From Alphaproteobacteria bacterium (lineage in GTDB: Bacteria; Pseudomonadota; Alphaproteobacteria; Caulobacterales; Hyphomonadaceae), in contig WGLW01000032.1 in assembly GCA_016125405.1 (NCBI GenBank), forward strand, positions 1 through 64,000: DNA of 64,000 bases, given 5' to 3'. Both the position numbers and the translations under genes were made by a program. This document shows, piece after piece, positions 1 through 8,426 of this stretch. Each line of letters opens with the position of its first letter. The first letter of the stretch is position 1. Below the pieces are notes generated by a model, which made no database searches, was not told the origin of the DNA, and saw only the letters and a program-made list of their open reading frames with translations.

Positions 1-651
1 CCACAGCCGCTCGACGAACACGTTGTCCCGCCACGCGCCTCTGCCGTCCATGCTGATGGCGATATCGGCATCTTTCAGCACCTTCGCGAACGCCACCGAC
101 GTAAATTGGCTTCCCTGGTCGGTGTTGAAGATCGCAGGCCGGCCATGTCGCGCCAGCGCTTCCTCCACCGCCTCGATGCAGAAGCTTGCATCCATGCTGA
201 TGGACAGCCGCCAGGCCAAGACCCTGCGGCTGAACCAGTCGACCACCGCCGCCAGATAGACGAAGCCCCGCGCCATCGGCACGTAGGTGATGTCCATCGC
301 CCACACCTGGTTCGGCTGCGTCACCGGAACCTTGCGCAGGAGATAGGGGAAGATCTTGTGTCCCGGCGCAGGCTTCGAGGTGTTCGGCCGGCGGTAGATC
401 GCCCCGATGCCCATTGTCTTCATCAGCGTCGCGACGTGCAAACGCCCCACCTCGAAGCCTTCTCGCTTCAACAGGGCCTGCAGCATCCGGCCCCCGGCGA
501 AGGGATAGTCGAGGTGCAACTCGTCGATCCGGCGCATCAGCGCAAGGTCGGCAGCCGGCGTTGGTCGGGGCAGGTAATAGACGCTGCCCCGGCTGATCCC
601 CAGCAACCCCGCCTGGCGACCAATCGGCAGTTTGTGCTTCCGGTCGATCAT
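1..651 (-). CDS. IS3-family transposase OrfB, DDE integrase domain (partial, C-terminus off window)
   Basis: The frame is open from the ATG at 651 (MIDRKHKLPIGRQ...) to the window edge, about 217 codons. The rve core shows the first catalytic Asp in WAMDITYVPM, the second in FNTDQGSQF and the Glu in VFVERLW at the extreme left, so the DDE triad is complete even though the C-terminus is cut. In this family OrfB is normally made as an OrfAB fusion by -1 frameshifting near the orfA end; here the upstream orfA is damaged, so expression is doubtful. Confidence 0.88.
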   Translation of the reverse strand, partial: MIDRKHKLPIGRQAGLLGISRGSVYYLPRPTPAADLALMRRIDELHLDYPFAGGRMLQALLKREGFEVGRLHVATLMKTMGIGAIYRRPNTSKPAPGHKIFPYLLRKVPVTQPNQVWAMDITYVPMARGFVYLAAVVDWFSRRVLAWRLSISMDASFCIEAVEEALARHGRPAIFNTDQGSQFTSVAFAKVLKDADIAISMDGRGAWRDNVFVERLW

Positions 652-1002
652 TTCCTTGCGCCCGGCAACAGGCCTGCCTTGTCGAGCGCACCGGATATCG
701 CAGCAGGGACCGTGGCCGAAGGCCGCGTAAGCCCTGCGGAGGATCATTCTCCAGCGCCAGCTGACCGATCTTGGCGTGAAGAGACTTCACGTCGATCGCA
801 GAGGTGGCCGCCTCGGACTTCTCGCCGCTGCCGAACACGTCGGAGGCGCCTTGCAGCAACTGCTCCCGCCACGTCGAGATCTGATTGGGATGCACGTCGA
901 ACTGCTCAGCCAGCTCCGACATCGTCTTCTCACCGCGTATCGCGGCAAGCGCCACCTTTGCTTTGAAGGCCGGGCTGTGGTTCCGGCGTGGTCGTCTGCT
1001 CA
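652..1002 (-). pseudogene. IS3-family OrfA, interrupted by a short palindromic insertion
   Basis: From the ATG at 1002 the product starts MSRRPRRNHSPAFKAKVALA, the HTH N-terminus of IS3-family OrfA, and continues normally to ...IGQLALEND. The expected ending (F-L-S-G-A-L-D-K-A-G-L-L-P-G-A-R-K, stop) is still present further on but in another frame, after about 45 extra bases at roughly 697-741. The insertion length is not a multiple of three, so the orfA frame stays open into unrelated sequence and the usual -1 step into orfB no longer works. Inferred to be inactive, or an assembly artefact. Confidence 0.65.
703..737. repeat. Small palindromic insertion inside the IS3 orfA
   Basis: The arms GCAGGG (703-708) and CCCTGC (732-737) enclose an inner palindrome GGCCGAAGGCC. 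Comparison with the conserved OrfA C-terminus places this hairpin within about 45 bp of foreign sequence. It resembles a small mobile palindromic element, but only one copy is visible here. Confidence 0.4.
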
Positions 1003-1052
1003 TCGTCGCTCCTGCTCTCGGCTATCATGCCGATCTCAGGCGGAAATTCCAC

Positions 1053-1418
1053 TTAGCCCCGTGTGCAGATTTCCCGAGCCACCTCTGAGCAAATGCCGCG
1101 AATTGAGCGGCAAGTCAGCCGCTCGTCATTCGCACGAGCGTCACTTTGGATTAACCAAGGCTCTTGCATAATGACCGCGCTGTCCCGCGCAGAAACATTC
1201 TCCGCGGGATCATCTGAAGCCAAGGTCACTGCATCGCTCATCGACAAGCCAAGGCAGATGGCGTCCCCAAGGTCCTTGACCTTACGCCTCGAGCCACTCG
1301 TCACGCGCCAAACTATATGGTCGAGTTCACGGACCATCTGGCGAGCGATCTCGATGCCGGCACTGTGGTTCTCCCCCTTCCGCAAATTGGCGACATACAT
1401 GCGCGGACAGACGAACAT
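1053..1418 (-). CDS. Hypothetical protein, probably 3'-truncated by the IS
   Basis: An ORF of about 121 codons starting MFVCPRMYVANLRKGENHS. I do not recognise the family. It lies 30 bp downstream of the PD-(D/E)XK-like gene on the same strand, consistent with a two-gene unit. The last codons (about 1053-1080) probably belong to the insertion sequence, so the native C-terminus is likely lost. The overlapping plus-strand ORF has no better claim. Coding status is uncertain. Confidence 0.4.
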   Translation of the reverse strand: MFVCPRMYVANLRKGENHSAGIEIARQMVRELDHIVWRVTSGSRRKVKDLGDAICLGLSMSDAVTLASDDPAENVSARDSAVIMQEPWLIQSDARANDERLTCRSIRGICSEVAREICTRG

Positions 1419-1448
1419 TGCCCGTCCGAGCGCCTCCGGCCGCTTATG

Positions 1449-1853
1449 TTAGATCGGCAAAAGATCCCATCTGTCCTCGAACGGAATGGCCGTGCCCCAA
1501 TTCATGCCACTCCATTCCGGTTTGTACTTCACCCCGCTGACCCTGTAGGCTTGAAGCAACTCGTTAAGCTGCGGTTGCGGTAGAACGAAAAAGCGAGTCT
1601 TCAGTCTTTCTGGCGTCACCAGACAGAGAACATAATACAAGTTCTCGATGGAAGCCTTTTCGCGGATGCGCCAAAAATTGGGAGTCGATTGGCCCTTCAC
1701 ATCAATGGAAAAACATGAGCCGCTCTTCGCCATGACTAGCAAATCCGCCAACGGCGTCGCGTTTCCCATCGTGAACGAAACTGCGCATTCGCGCCTACAC
1801 AGTTCTGCCGCGGTCGCAAATTGCGCTGCCCACTGGACGTGATGTCTATCCAT
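1449..1853 (-). CDS. Hypothetical protein with a PD-(D/E)XK-like motif
   Basis: A 134-aa protein. Around residues 37-55 it has Asp37 (PLADLLV) followed by a beta-hairpin and SIDVKGQS, giving the D...(D)xK-x-Q pattern (Asp51, Lys53, Gln55) of the PD-(D/E)XK nuclease fold. The N-terminal helix with AAQFATAAELCRR also suits that fold. Small single-domain proteins of this kind are often annotated as hypothetical restriction-like nucleases. The family assignment is inference from the motif; the sequence shows no partner methylase. Confidence 0.55.
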   Translation of the reverse strand: MDRHHVQWAAQFATAAELCRRECAVSFTMGNATPLADLLVMAKSGSCFSIDVKGQSTPNFWRIREKASIENLYYVLCLVTPERLKTRFFVLPQPQLNELLQAYRVSGVKYKPEWSGMNWGTAIPFEDRWDLLPI

Positions 1854-1927
1854 GCCCTCTGAATGCCAACAACTGCTGCCCTACAAAAGACTGCCCGGAG
1901 ACGCCGCGTTTACTGCACGGTCTGACG

Positions 1928-2599
1928 CTATTTCGCGGGAAACTGATTTTCGTCCTTCTTGTATTGCGCCGGCTGGTAGGGACCGCCGGGAATTCCGGAG
2001 CCGGCTGTAGCCGACGCCAGGAAGTTGGCCTGTTGCGCCAGTGGAATGTATCGCGGCGCCGCCTTTTCCATGGCCGCAACTATGGCGTCCGCGATCAACG
2101 CAGCGAGCGGATTAGCCGAACTGCTGTTCTGCGGTGAATACTGCATCTGTGCGAAATTGGACCAAAGCTCCTCGCCGGTCTTGCAGCTCCTTATCGAGTA
2201 ATTGAACGCGACGGTCGTCACGGTCTTGAGAATGGCGTACTTCGCCTCCCACTTCTCGATCGAGATGTAGAGCGCCGCGTCGCAGTCGAAGAGACGTCCG
2301 AGTCGGCGGGTATCCGCCTGATAGATCAGGCCGGTGTCGGCTAATCCTTCCTTTTCCAAAACGGATTTCACCATGTGTGCCGGAAACACGTAATAGCCGC
2401 GTTCAGCGAATGGTTTGGAAACGGTCGAGAGGAAGTAGTCCGACGCTTCGACCGAAACTGTGTTGTTGAGAGCTGGCAAAACCAAAATGCTGTGCGGGTC
2501 TGCAGCGCGAAATGCGGTGTAGTCTTTCGGCGGCGGTCCTGAGACGCACCCTGCAGCAAGCAGCGACAGTGTAACCACAAAGATCAAGCTGAGTTTCAT
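1928..2599 (-). CDS. DUF799 (GNA1162-family) lipoprotein
   Basis: A 223-aa protein with a lipoprotein signal peptide (LSLLAAGCVSG, lipid Cys at about 18) and a DUF799 body: ILVLPALNNTVSVEASDYFLS, then RGYYVFPAHMVKSVL and a GLIYQAD segment. GNA1162-type proteins have a fold related to TolB-N and ABC_sub_bind. DUF799 genes commonly sit beside DUF4810 and CsgG genes, exactly as here. Last gene of the four-gene lipoprotein operon; probably an outer-membrane-associated periplasmic subunit. Function is unknown. Confidence 0.85.
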   Translation of the reverse strand: MKLSLIFVVTLSLLAAGCVSGPPPKDYTAFRAADPHSILVLPALNNTVSVEASDYFLSTVSKPFAERGYYVFPAHMVKSVLEKEGLADTGLIYQADTRRLGRLFDCDAALYISIEKWEAKYAILKTVTTVAFNYSIRSCKTGEELWSNFAQMQYSPQNSSSANPLAALIADAIVAAMEKAAPRYIPLAQQANFLASATAGSGIPGGPYQPAQYKKDENQFPAK

Positions 2600-2611
2600 G
2601 ACTGGCCTCGG

Positions 2612-3028
2612 TCAAGAAGTGGGTGTCGAGGCCGTCGCCTCGGTGACAGTCGGCGCAGGCGATGAAGCGTCTTGTGGTGCCGGAGCGACACCGTGGCCGG
2701 CGTCTATTCGCTCAATCACGCCTGTCAGAAACGGTCTTGCTTCAGGAAATGCGGCCATCTCCTTTTTGAAGTCAGCGACGGCCTCGGTTTGTTGACCATC
2801 TTCGAGGTTCAAATATCCCAGCTCTGCATAGAGACCTGGAGCGAGGCGGTTGGTCCGCTCACCCTTGTCGATCGCCGCCACTAGCGTCTTGCGATAATTT
2901 TCTCGCGTCTCCGGATGCTTGGCGTAGGCGTAGAGCGAACCTTCATATCCGCCCCATTCAAAGCGCGATGGCGTGGCGCAGCCAACGAGCACACACGCGC
3001 TCGCCGCCGCCAAAACTGTCTTGAACAT
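2612..3028 (-). CDS. DUF4810 domain lipoprotein
   Basis: A 138-aa protein with signal and lipobox (ACVLVGCATPS) followed by the DUF4810 signature FEWGGYEGSLYAYAKHPE, then a TPR-like helical stretch (LAPGLYAELGYLNLEDGQ) and a Pro/Ala/Ser/Thr-rich tail. It lies 12 bp upstream of the DUF799 gene and 22 bp downstream of the PEGA-like gene, so the four genes are almost certainly cotranscribed. The conserved CsgG-DUF4810-DUF799 gene order suggests one envelope complex; its substrate is unknown. Confidence 0.85.
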   Translation of the reverse strand: MFKTVLAAASACVLVGCATPSRFEWGGYEGSLYAYAKHPETRENYRKTLVAAIDKGERTNRLAPGLYAELGYLNLEDGQQTEAVADFKKEMAAFPEARPFLTGVIERIDAGHGVAPAPQDASSPAPTVTEATASTPTS

Positions 3029-3050
3029 TGCCCCTCCCCTCAGTCCGCTC

Positions 3051-3359
3051 TCACGAGGCGGCTTCGACTTTCACCGAGCTGTCCCGGCCGACATAATAAT
3101 CCCGGTCAACTAGCGTCCCGGCGGCTGACTCGACACGTACACGGTGCGTGCCAGGCGTAACCGCAAGAACCCTTTTACCTGCGAAGTCTCCTGCCTTGCC
3201 GGCGGTTGTTCCATCGACCGAAATGACTGCATCCTTCGGAAGCGATCCAAAATTGAGCGAGCTCGATGTTCCACCCTGTGTCACAGTAGATGTCGGATAG
3301 GTACAAGCGCTCAGCATGAGGCTCGCTACGAGCCCGAATGATTTGACGCCGCCCATCAC
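3051..3359 (-). CDS. Small lipoprotein with a PEGA-like domain
   Basis: A 102-aa protein with a lipoprotein signal (SLMLSACTYPTS, Cys at about 19). The body reads LPKDAVISVDGTTAGKAGDF, then VLAVTPGTHRVRVES, the beta-strand and G-x-H pattern of PEGA-type surface domains. Its start overlaps the stop of the csgG-like gene by 4 bp, so it is translationally coupled to it. It occupies the position where an extra small lipoprotein sits in some csgG/DUF4810/DUF799 loci. The domain call is by pattern only. Confidence 0.65.
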   Translation of the reverse strand: MMGGVKSFGLVASLMLSACTYPTSTVTQGGTSSSLNFGSLPKDAVISVDGTTAGKAGDFAGKRVLAVTPGTHRVRVESAAGTLVDRDYYVGRDSSVKVEAAS

Positions 3360-4315
3360 TTGTCCTCCACGACAATAAGTTTGGTCGGCTCGCGACCGGC
3401 AAGCGAACCTGACACCAGCGTTGCTGTGGAGCCTTCGCCGTATTCGCCATCGCCAAAGAAGGAAGCGATCTGTATTTCGGCGACGTGCTCGCCGGGAAGC
3501 GTGATCGGCAGACCCGACTGACCGCTCTTCACGGTCTCACCTCGGGTTTCAACGGAGAATTTGTCTCCGACCTTCAAGCCCTGACTCTTGCCGCCGCTTA
3601 CGAAGACGCGATCACCATCAATGCGAAGCACGTCCGTCGTCCAGCGGCGGGACTGGAGTTTGCCCACCAGCTCGCTGGCAAGATCTGAGATGGCGGCAGA
3701 AATCGCCGAGTCGTTGATTGATGAGTCATAGGCGGCGCGAGAGCCAAATCCGGCGACCTCGCCGGCCTCGACGGCGGAATTGCCTTTGCCTGATGCGCTG
3801 AAGAACGCGAGTCCCGTGCGTGGATCAACGAGACGCGCCTCGACAGTCGCGACCGCCGTTTGCTTCTTGGTTGAGCTAAGGAAGCCAGACTGGCCCTCGG
3901 TCTTCCTGCCAAACTCGGTCACGGAGCCGATGATCAACGCGTCAACGCCAACAAGATTGGCTGATGGGTCGATTTTGAGGATGTCGCCCTCGGCTTTGAC
4001 GGCATCCAGGTCACCGCGTTCAAACACCATGAACCTACCGGTATCAACCAGGCGCGCTGTGAGCATGTCCGCCGCCTGAGCCGCAAGGGGATCGAGTTCG
4101 CCGCCGGTGAGCAGTGCCTTGCCGTAGTTCGTGCTGTTCGAGAAGCGCGCCACCGCGATCTTGCGCTTGAGCGTTGGAACAGCTGGCGTCGCAGCAACTG
4201 CCGTTGGCCCGATGGTCGTTGGAGCAATTCGCTCCGGAGCCTTCTCAATCGTCGCGCAGCCGGCGAAGCCTAGCGCTGCAATGCACAGCGCTATCGCTTG
4301 TTGAGATCGGTGCAT
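3356..4315 (-). CDS. CsgG/HfaB-family lipoprotein
   Basis: I chose ATG 4315 because MHRSQQAIALCIAALGFAGC gives a clean lipoprotein signal; an upstream in-frame ATG at 4426 would place 37 non-signal residues in front. The CsgG fold is shown by KIAVARFSNSTNYG, the following helix with LTARLVDTGRFMVFERGDLDA, and GVDALIIGSVTEFGRKTEGQ. CsgG makes the outer-membrane pore for curli subunits; no CsgA/B/E/F homologues occur here, so this is probably the paralogous type found with DUF799 and DUF4810. The C-terminal ~90 aa (from RRWTTDVLRIDGDRVFVSGG) resemble a beta-rich GKSQGLKVGD domain. First gene of the operon. Confidence 0.85.
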   Translation of the reverse strand: MHRSQQAIALCIAALGFAGCATIEKAPERIAPTTIGPTAVAATPAVPTLKRKIAVARFSNSTNYGKALLTGGELDPLAAQAADMLTARLVDTGRFMVFERGDLDAVKAEGDILKIDPSANLVGVDALIIGSVTEFGRKTEGQSGFLSSTKKQTAVATVEARLVDPRTGLAFFSASGKGNSAVEAGEVAGFGSRAAYDSSINDSAISAAISDLASELVGKLQSRRWTTDVLRIDGDRVFVSGGKSQGLKVGDKFSVETRGETVKSGQSGLPITLPGEHVAEIQIASFFGDGEYGEGSTATLVSGSLAGREPTKLIVVEDK

Positions 4316-4388
4316 GATGAATTGGCCCCCTCCGAAGTCCTTTTGCCCCATCACACGGCATATGAGTCGGGTCAACCTTGTTGCCAGT

Positions 4389-4763
4389 ATGACGCGAACT
4401 TTGGCGAACCAAGTCTCCCGGCCCATTCAGGCATTGACGGACGCCGAAGCTGAGAAGCTGAAGCTAGGGTTGGCTCCTGAGACCACGGAAGACCGCTGGT
4501 CCGTATACTACGAGAACGGCTGGCTGTACTTTCATCGAAGCTGGACCGGTACGTGCTTTTTCGGTTTGAGACTCGAGGGTTCACCTGCGGGCGTTAGGAT
4601 AGAGGTAATTTTGGCTGGTCAGACACCTTCCAAAGTATGGGTAAAGGACCAACTTCTCAGCCGAAAAATGCCGAGGCACCGCATTGTGGTGGTCGCGCCC
4701 TTTCTAAGACTTCGGTTTCAAGTCGCCTTGGGGGATCGGTTCTGCCCAGACTCCGGTTCGTGA
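4389..4763 (+). CDS. Hypothetical protein, divergent from the csgG-like gene
   Basis: The ORF is open from 4314. The most convincing protein begins MTRTLANQVSRPIQALTDAE (ATG 4389); 4314 and 4362 are alternatives and none has a clear ribosome binding site. The segment DRWSVYYENGWLYFHRSWTG is the recognisable core of a small uncharacterised family. After about residue 75 the sequence is less typical (basic, RHRIVVV...), so a C-terminal frameshift is possible. No signal peptide or membrane segment. Function unknown. Confidence 0.5.
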   Translation: MTRTLANQVSRPIQALTDAEAEKLKLGLAPETTEDRWSVYYENGWLYFHRSWTGTCFFGLRLEGSPAGVRIEVILAGQTPSKVWVKDQLLSRKMPRHRIVVVAPFLRLRFQVALGDRFCPDSGS

Positions 4764-4884
4764 GAAGCTCTTTGGCGGATGATTGGCGCCCAATCTCACC
4801 AGCTGCATGACCAGACATTGTCGCCAACTACGCCGTGACCGGGGCCTAGCCAGCTGGTACCTTCCCCGAGTTGGGGAGTTGACC

Positions 4885-5460
4885 ATGAAAGTCACCGGTC
4901 TTGTTCTTGCCTGCGCCGGATTGGCCCTTTCGGCATATGCGCAACCGCCGGAGTCAAAGTCGCTTGTAGAGCATCCGCCAAGTTCGCCGCCGCCGCCTCC
5001 GGCCGGTCTTCGCGAGCCCCAAGTTGCACAGCCGGAGCATCCGCTGGTCATCGCCAAGGGCGACTTTGACGGCGACGGGCGACCGGACAGCGTGGAGCGG
5101 ATCCCGGGGGCCTATTCGAAAAGCCAGCGAATCCAGGTTCGCCTCGCCGCCCATCCCAAGATCCCCTACTTCATCTTCGAGGGCTGGCCGGAATCTCAGC
5201 TCGACACGATGAAGTTCGAGGTTGGGCGTCCCGGTCTCTATCTTCTTTCGAAGAGCTTCAGAACGAAGGCTGGCGAGCGCAAGACCTGCTATCCTTATCC
5301 GACCCGTATGCCCAATGATGTTGTGGTCATCGAGATGCCTGGCCGGGTGGGCGTCATGGTGAAGCATTGGGCCGCTTCCATGGGTGGCTTCGCTGGAGAT
5401 TCAGAGCCCTACGCAACCGCAGCCCACCCGCCGGAATGTCCTGAAGGGCTCACGCGCTGA
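4885..5460 (+). CDS. Hypothetical secreted protein with an FG-GAP-like calcium-loop motif
   Basis: Start at ATG 4885, preceded by GGGGAG, giving a clean signal peptide (MKVTGLVLACAGLALSAYAQ) with an AYA-Q cleavage site. A Pro-rich linker (PPSSPPPPPAGL) leads to GDFDGDGRPDSVER, an EF-hand/FG-GAP-type Asp-rich loop likely to bind calcium. The rest (about 191 aa in total) has no known family I can name. Periplasmic or exported. It sits alone between the lipoprotein operon and the M61 gene. Confidence 0.65.
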   Translation: MKVTGLVLACAGLALSAYAQPPESKSLVEHPPSSPPPPPAGLREPQVAQPEHPLVIAKGDFDGDGRPDSVERIPGAYSKSQRIQVRLAAHPKIPYFIFEGWPESQLDTMKFEVGRPGLYLLSKSFRTKAGERKTCYPYPTRMPNDVVVIEMPGRVGVMVKHWAASMGGFAGDSEPYATAAHPPECPEGLTR

Positions 5461-5567
5461 CGTCCGAAATTGCCTCGCGGTCAGATCCGGGCGCAGACTT
5501 CAGACGCCACATTTGCGCCTGCGTCTAGGTCTCTACTGGCATGTAACGCTGCAGGGGGAGGACGAGA

Positions 5568-7283
5568 ATGCTGGCATGGTGGCGGACGACCATTCCAGTG
5601 GCATTGCTTGCACTCGTCGCCTGCAACTCAGCGATCGAAAGCAAGCATGCGGGATCGCCCCCACATGAGCAGTCGTCAAAGGTCGTCGTTGCCTACCGGC
5701 TCTCTCCAGTCTTCGACGCCGGGACTGAAATCGAAGCCCTGAAAGTCGACGTTGTGCTCACCGGACAAGTTAGCGGCTCCAACGAGGTTCGGTTGCCGGC
5801 GCGCTTCGCTGGAGGCCCTGACCTGACCCGGACCTTCACCGATGTGACAGCGAGTGGTGGCGAACTCTTCAAAGGCGAACATCCCGGTCAATGGATCGTG
5901 CGCGCCCTCGCTGGAGCCAAAATCACATTCAGCTACCTCGTTCACTCAGGCATCGATCATGATCCGGACTCGGCTGACGAACAGCCATTTGCACCCTAGA
6001 TTCGCAAGGACTGGTTCTATCTCTATGGCCAAACCATCTGGGCAAGGCCATTACTTCCGGCAGATACACACGCCACATTTGCCTGGAACGGGCCGAAAAG
6101 CTTCGTGTTCGCGTCGGACCTTGAACAGTTTCCGCCTGGCGGTGGACGCCTTGGTGGCGGAACCGGAATGACCGGAAGCACCCTTCTCGGCGGACGCAAT
6201 GTGCGTGTGCTTAGAGATGGGCCGGTGCGCATCGCCCTGCATGGACATTTTTCGACGTCCGACCAGGATCTTCTGAAAATCGCATCTGGCGTCATCCAGT
6301 ATCAGCGAACCTTTTTCGGCGAGCGCCAGGATCAACCGTTTCTCGTGAACATTGCCGAGGTCTTGAGCGAACCAGGCGTGCGCGGCGCGATCGGCGGCAC
6401 AGGGCAGGACGACGCCTACTCGATCGCCATGACGGAAGACGTGCCGCGATCACAGCTTCTCTCGACTTTCGCTCACGAAACGTTTCATTCCTGGACTATC
6501 GGGCAGACGACACGCGAAGAGCTTTGGCTACACGAAGGGTTCACAGACTATTTCGCCACGGCGACCGCCCTGCGAGCCGGTCTGATGACGCTCGATGAAT
6601 TTGTCGAGGTCTGGAACGATCGTCTGCTGGCCTACGCCGCCTCCCCCGCCCGGACGCGCGGCAATGCCGATATGACCAATCGCTGGGTCGATCCCGCCGC
6701 GGAGCGGATGCAGTATCTCCGGGGGGCGCTCCTTGCGGTGGTGCTGGATCGACGCCTGCGCGATGCATCCGCAGGCCGCATATCCCTGGACAGCATCATT
6801 GCTGAGCAACATCGGCGCGCATCGATTGATCCACAGGCCAGCGCGCTCGACATGCTGCGTCAGCTGACAGCATCGGCCGGCGTGGATATCTCGGCCGATC
6901 TCGCGACGCATATCGACAAGAGTCAACGCATCATCTTGAGCCAGGGAGCCTTCGGGCCGTGCTTCCAGGTCGAAACGAGGGAGACCCCGTCCTATGACCG
7001 CGGGTTCGACATGGAGGCAACCGTGAAGGCCGCCATGATCGCGACCGGTGTGGACCGCGCAGGTCCCGCATATGCGGCGGGACTGCGCAACGGCATGAAG
7101 CTGGTGCGCGCCCTGGAAGGACGGCTGGGCGATTCCACACAGCGCGCCGCCTGGCTTGTTGAGGTCAACGGACAGCAACACATTCTGCGCTGGCTGCCCG
7201 CTGGCGCCGGCCGAATGACGGTTCAAATGCTTGTACGCGTACCGGACGCGTCGGCAGATCCAATCGAGTGCAGCCTCAACTGA
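5568..7283 (+). pseudogene. M61-type (gluzincin) metallopeptidase with a C-terminal PDZ-like region, split by an in-frame TAG
   Basis: Two ORFs (5568-5999 and from about 6000 to 7283) lie in the same frame, separated only by TAG at 5997-5999 (codon 144). The sequence just past the stop, IRKDWFYLYGQTIWARP, continues the beta-rich N-domain seamlessly. The catalytic part has HETFH (composite residue about 303) and LWLHEGFTDYF about 20 residues later, the HExxH...E zinc signature of M1/M61 peptidases. A PDZ-like region follows (GPAYAAGLRNGMKL). A lipoprotein-like signal (ALLALVACNS) follows the SD AGGGGGAGG. Total length about 571 codons. Either a recent nonsense mutation, a sequencing error or readthrough; the downstream half has stayed open and intact. 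Confidence 0.8.
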
Positions 7284-7501
7284 CGCGACGCGATCGCCCC
7301 CTTCGGTTGCGCCGGTTGTGGACGACCGGAAAGGGCCAAATCGAGCCGTCCTGGCGTGCTGACCAAAACGGCTGATGCTCGCCAAAGGCGGGCGTTGGTA
7401 ACTATGCCGGACATGAGCGCGGCTCGACCATGCGGCGGCCAACCGTCACCGCGAGTGTCACGCGCCTAAACTTCGTCGACGCGCGCAACTCTGCAACTCC
7501 G

Positions 7502-7912
7502 TCAGACGGAGAGCTTACCGCTGGCCCAGACTGCCCACAACAGCACGGGCGAAAGAAGAGTGGTGAGAAGACAGTAGAAACAGAAGCTTCCGAGCTTCAG
7601 CATGTCTTCCACGCCGACGACGTTCGCAATCGTGGCAAGAACGGCAAGCGCAACAAGAAGATAGTGAACCCAACTCCGCTTGCTGCGAAACAGCAGCACA
7701 AGCGCGATCACCGCATACAATCCGGCGCCCAAATAGCCGTCGGGCACGCCGAACGGCTTGGCAAAGGGGGCGTCGGCGACATTTTCACAGCCGTATCCGG
7801 TGAGCGGGCAGACCATGTGATTTATGACCCGCGCTTGATAGAGCCCGACGTACAGCATCGCGGCGGCGCTGGTCACCGATACAAAAAGAGCGAATATTCT
7901 GGACTTCGTCAT
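7502..7912 (-). CDS. VKOR-like membrane thiol oxidoreductase
   Basis: A 136-aa protein with four predicted TM helices. I chose ATG 7912 (MTKSRIFALFVSV), preceded by GGAGG; the longer ORF upstream runs antisense-like through doxX. VKOR features: a Cys pair on the first loop (HMVCPLTGYGC), an FGVPDGYLGAGLYAV segment and the FCFYC (CxxC) active site at the start of the last helix. VKOR proteins oxidise or reduce quinone-linked thiols at the membrane. It is the last gene of the bufferin operon, where it could act on cysteines of the exported peptide or on copper-stressed proteins (inference). Confidence 0.75.
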   Translation of the reverse strand: MTKSRIFALFVSVTSAAAMLYVGLYQARVINHMVCPLTGYGCENVADAPFAKPFGVPDGYLGAGLYAVIALVLLFRSKRSWVHYLLVALAVLATIANVVGVEDMLKLGSFCFYCLLTTLLSPVLLWAVWASGKLSV

Positions 7913-7962
7913 GCGAGCCAACCTCCGCCACTTCGATCTGAGCCATCGCTCCGCACGCTGCG

Positions 7963-8421
7963 TCAAGGAATGCTGAGCGCCCGGTCGAGCGAAACGCTGC
8001 CCCCGCCGCGTGCGATCAGGTAAATGAGCAGGCCCGCCCAGCTGAGATGCGTAGGCCAGGCGTCGGGATAGACGAAGACTTCGATCACCAGCGTCATGAA
8101 GAGGAACGCCGCGGCGGAGAGGCGCGTCATCAATCCAAGCACCAGCATGATCGAGAAGATGTGCTCGGAATACGCCGCCATAGGCGCAGCGATGTCGGGT
8201 GACACCAGCGGGATCTTGTACTCGGTCTGGAAGAGGAAATAGGTGCTTTGCTTGATGTGCAGGAAGCCATCCACCTTGGTTCGGCCGGACATGAAGAACA
8301 CGCCCGCGACGCCAAGGCGGCAGACCAGCGCGACGGCCCATTCGGGGATCGCGCGGTTGGGCCAGGCAAGCAACGCGCGAAGCGGGCCTGGTTCAGAGGC
8401 TTTGGTCGCCGTGTCGGTCAT
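7963..8421 (-). CDS. DoxX-family membrane protein of the bufferin operon
   Basis: A 152-aa, four-TM DoxX protein: [20 protein letters not shown] in TM1, [20 protein letters not shown], then [23 protein letters not shown]. The second loop [10 protein letters not shown] is typical of DoxX. It starts 5 bp after the bufC stop. DoxX genes often accompany MNIO/DUF2063 pairs; the proposed role is in redox or heme handling at the membrane, but none is proven for this subtype. Confidence 0.85.
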   Translation of the reverse strand: MTDTATKASEPGPLRALLAWPNRAIPEWAVALVCRLGVAGVFFMSGRTKVDGFLHIKQSTYFLFQTEYKIPLVSPDIAAPMAAYSEHIFSIMLVLGLMTRLSAAAFLFMTLVIEVFVYPDAWPTHLSWAGLLIYLIARGGGSVSLDRALSIP

Positions 8422-8426
8422 CGCAT

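Larger units (their letters stand above)
1..1075 (-). mobile_element. IS3-family insertion sequence, partial
   Basis: The minus strand encodes the paired orfA (HTH) and orfB (DDE integrase) products typical of IS3-family elements, with orfB in a different frame from orfA. The element runs off the left edge. Its right end is not exactly defined; it probably lies near 1040-1080, because a neighbouring minus-strand ORF terminates inside this stretch. I could not identify the terminal inverted repeat without the other end. It lies in the proposed tRNA-Trp island. Confidence 0.85.

Noticed and set aside
1063..1452. Plus-strand 129-aa ORF overlapping the 1053-1418 gene
   Set aside because: Composition is Ser/Arg/Thr-rich without a recognisable pattern; the minus-strand ORF fits the neighbouring gene direction better.
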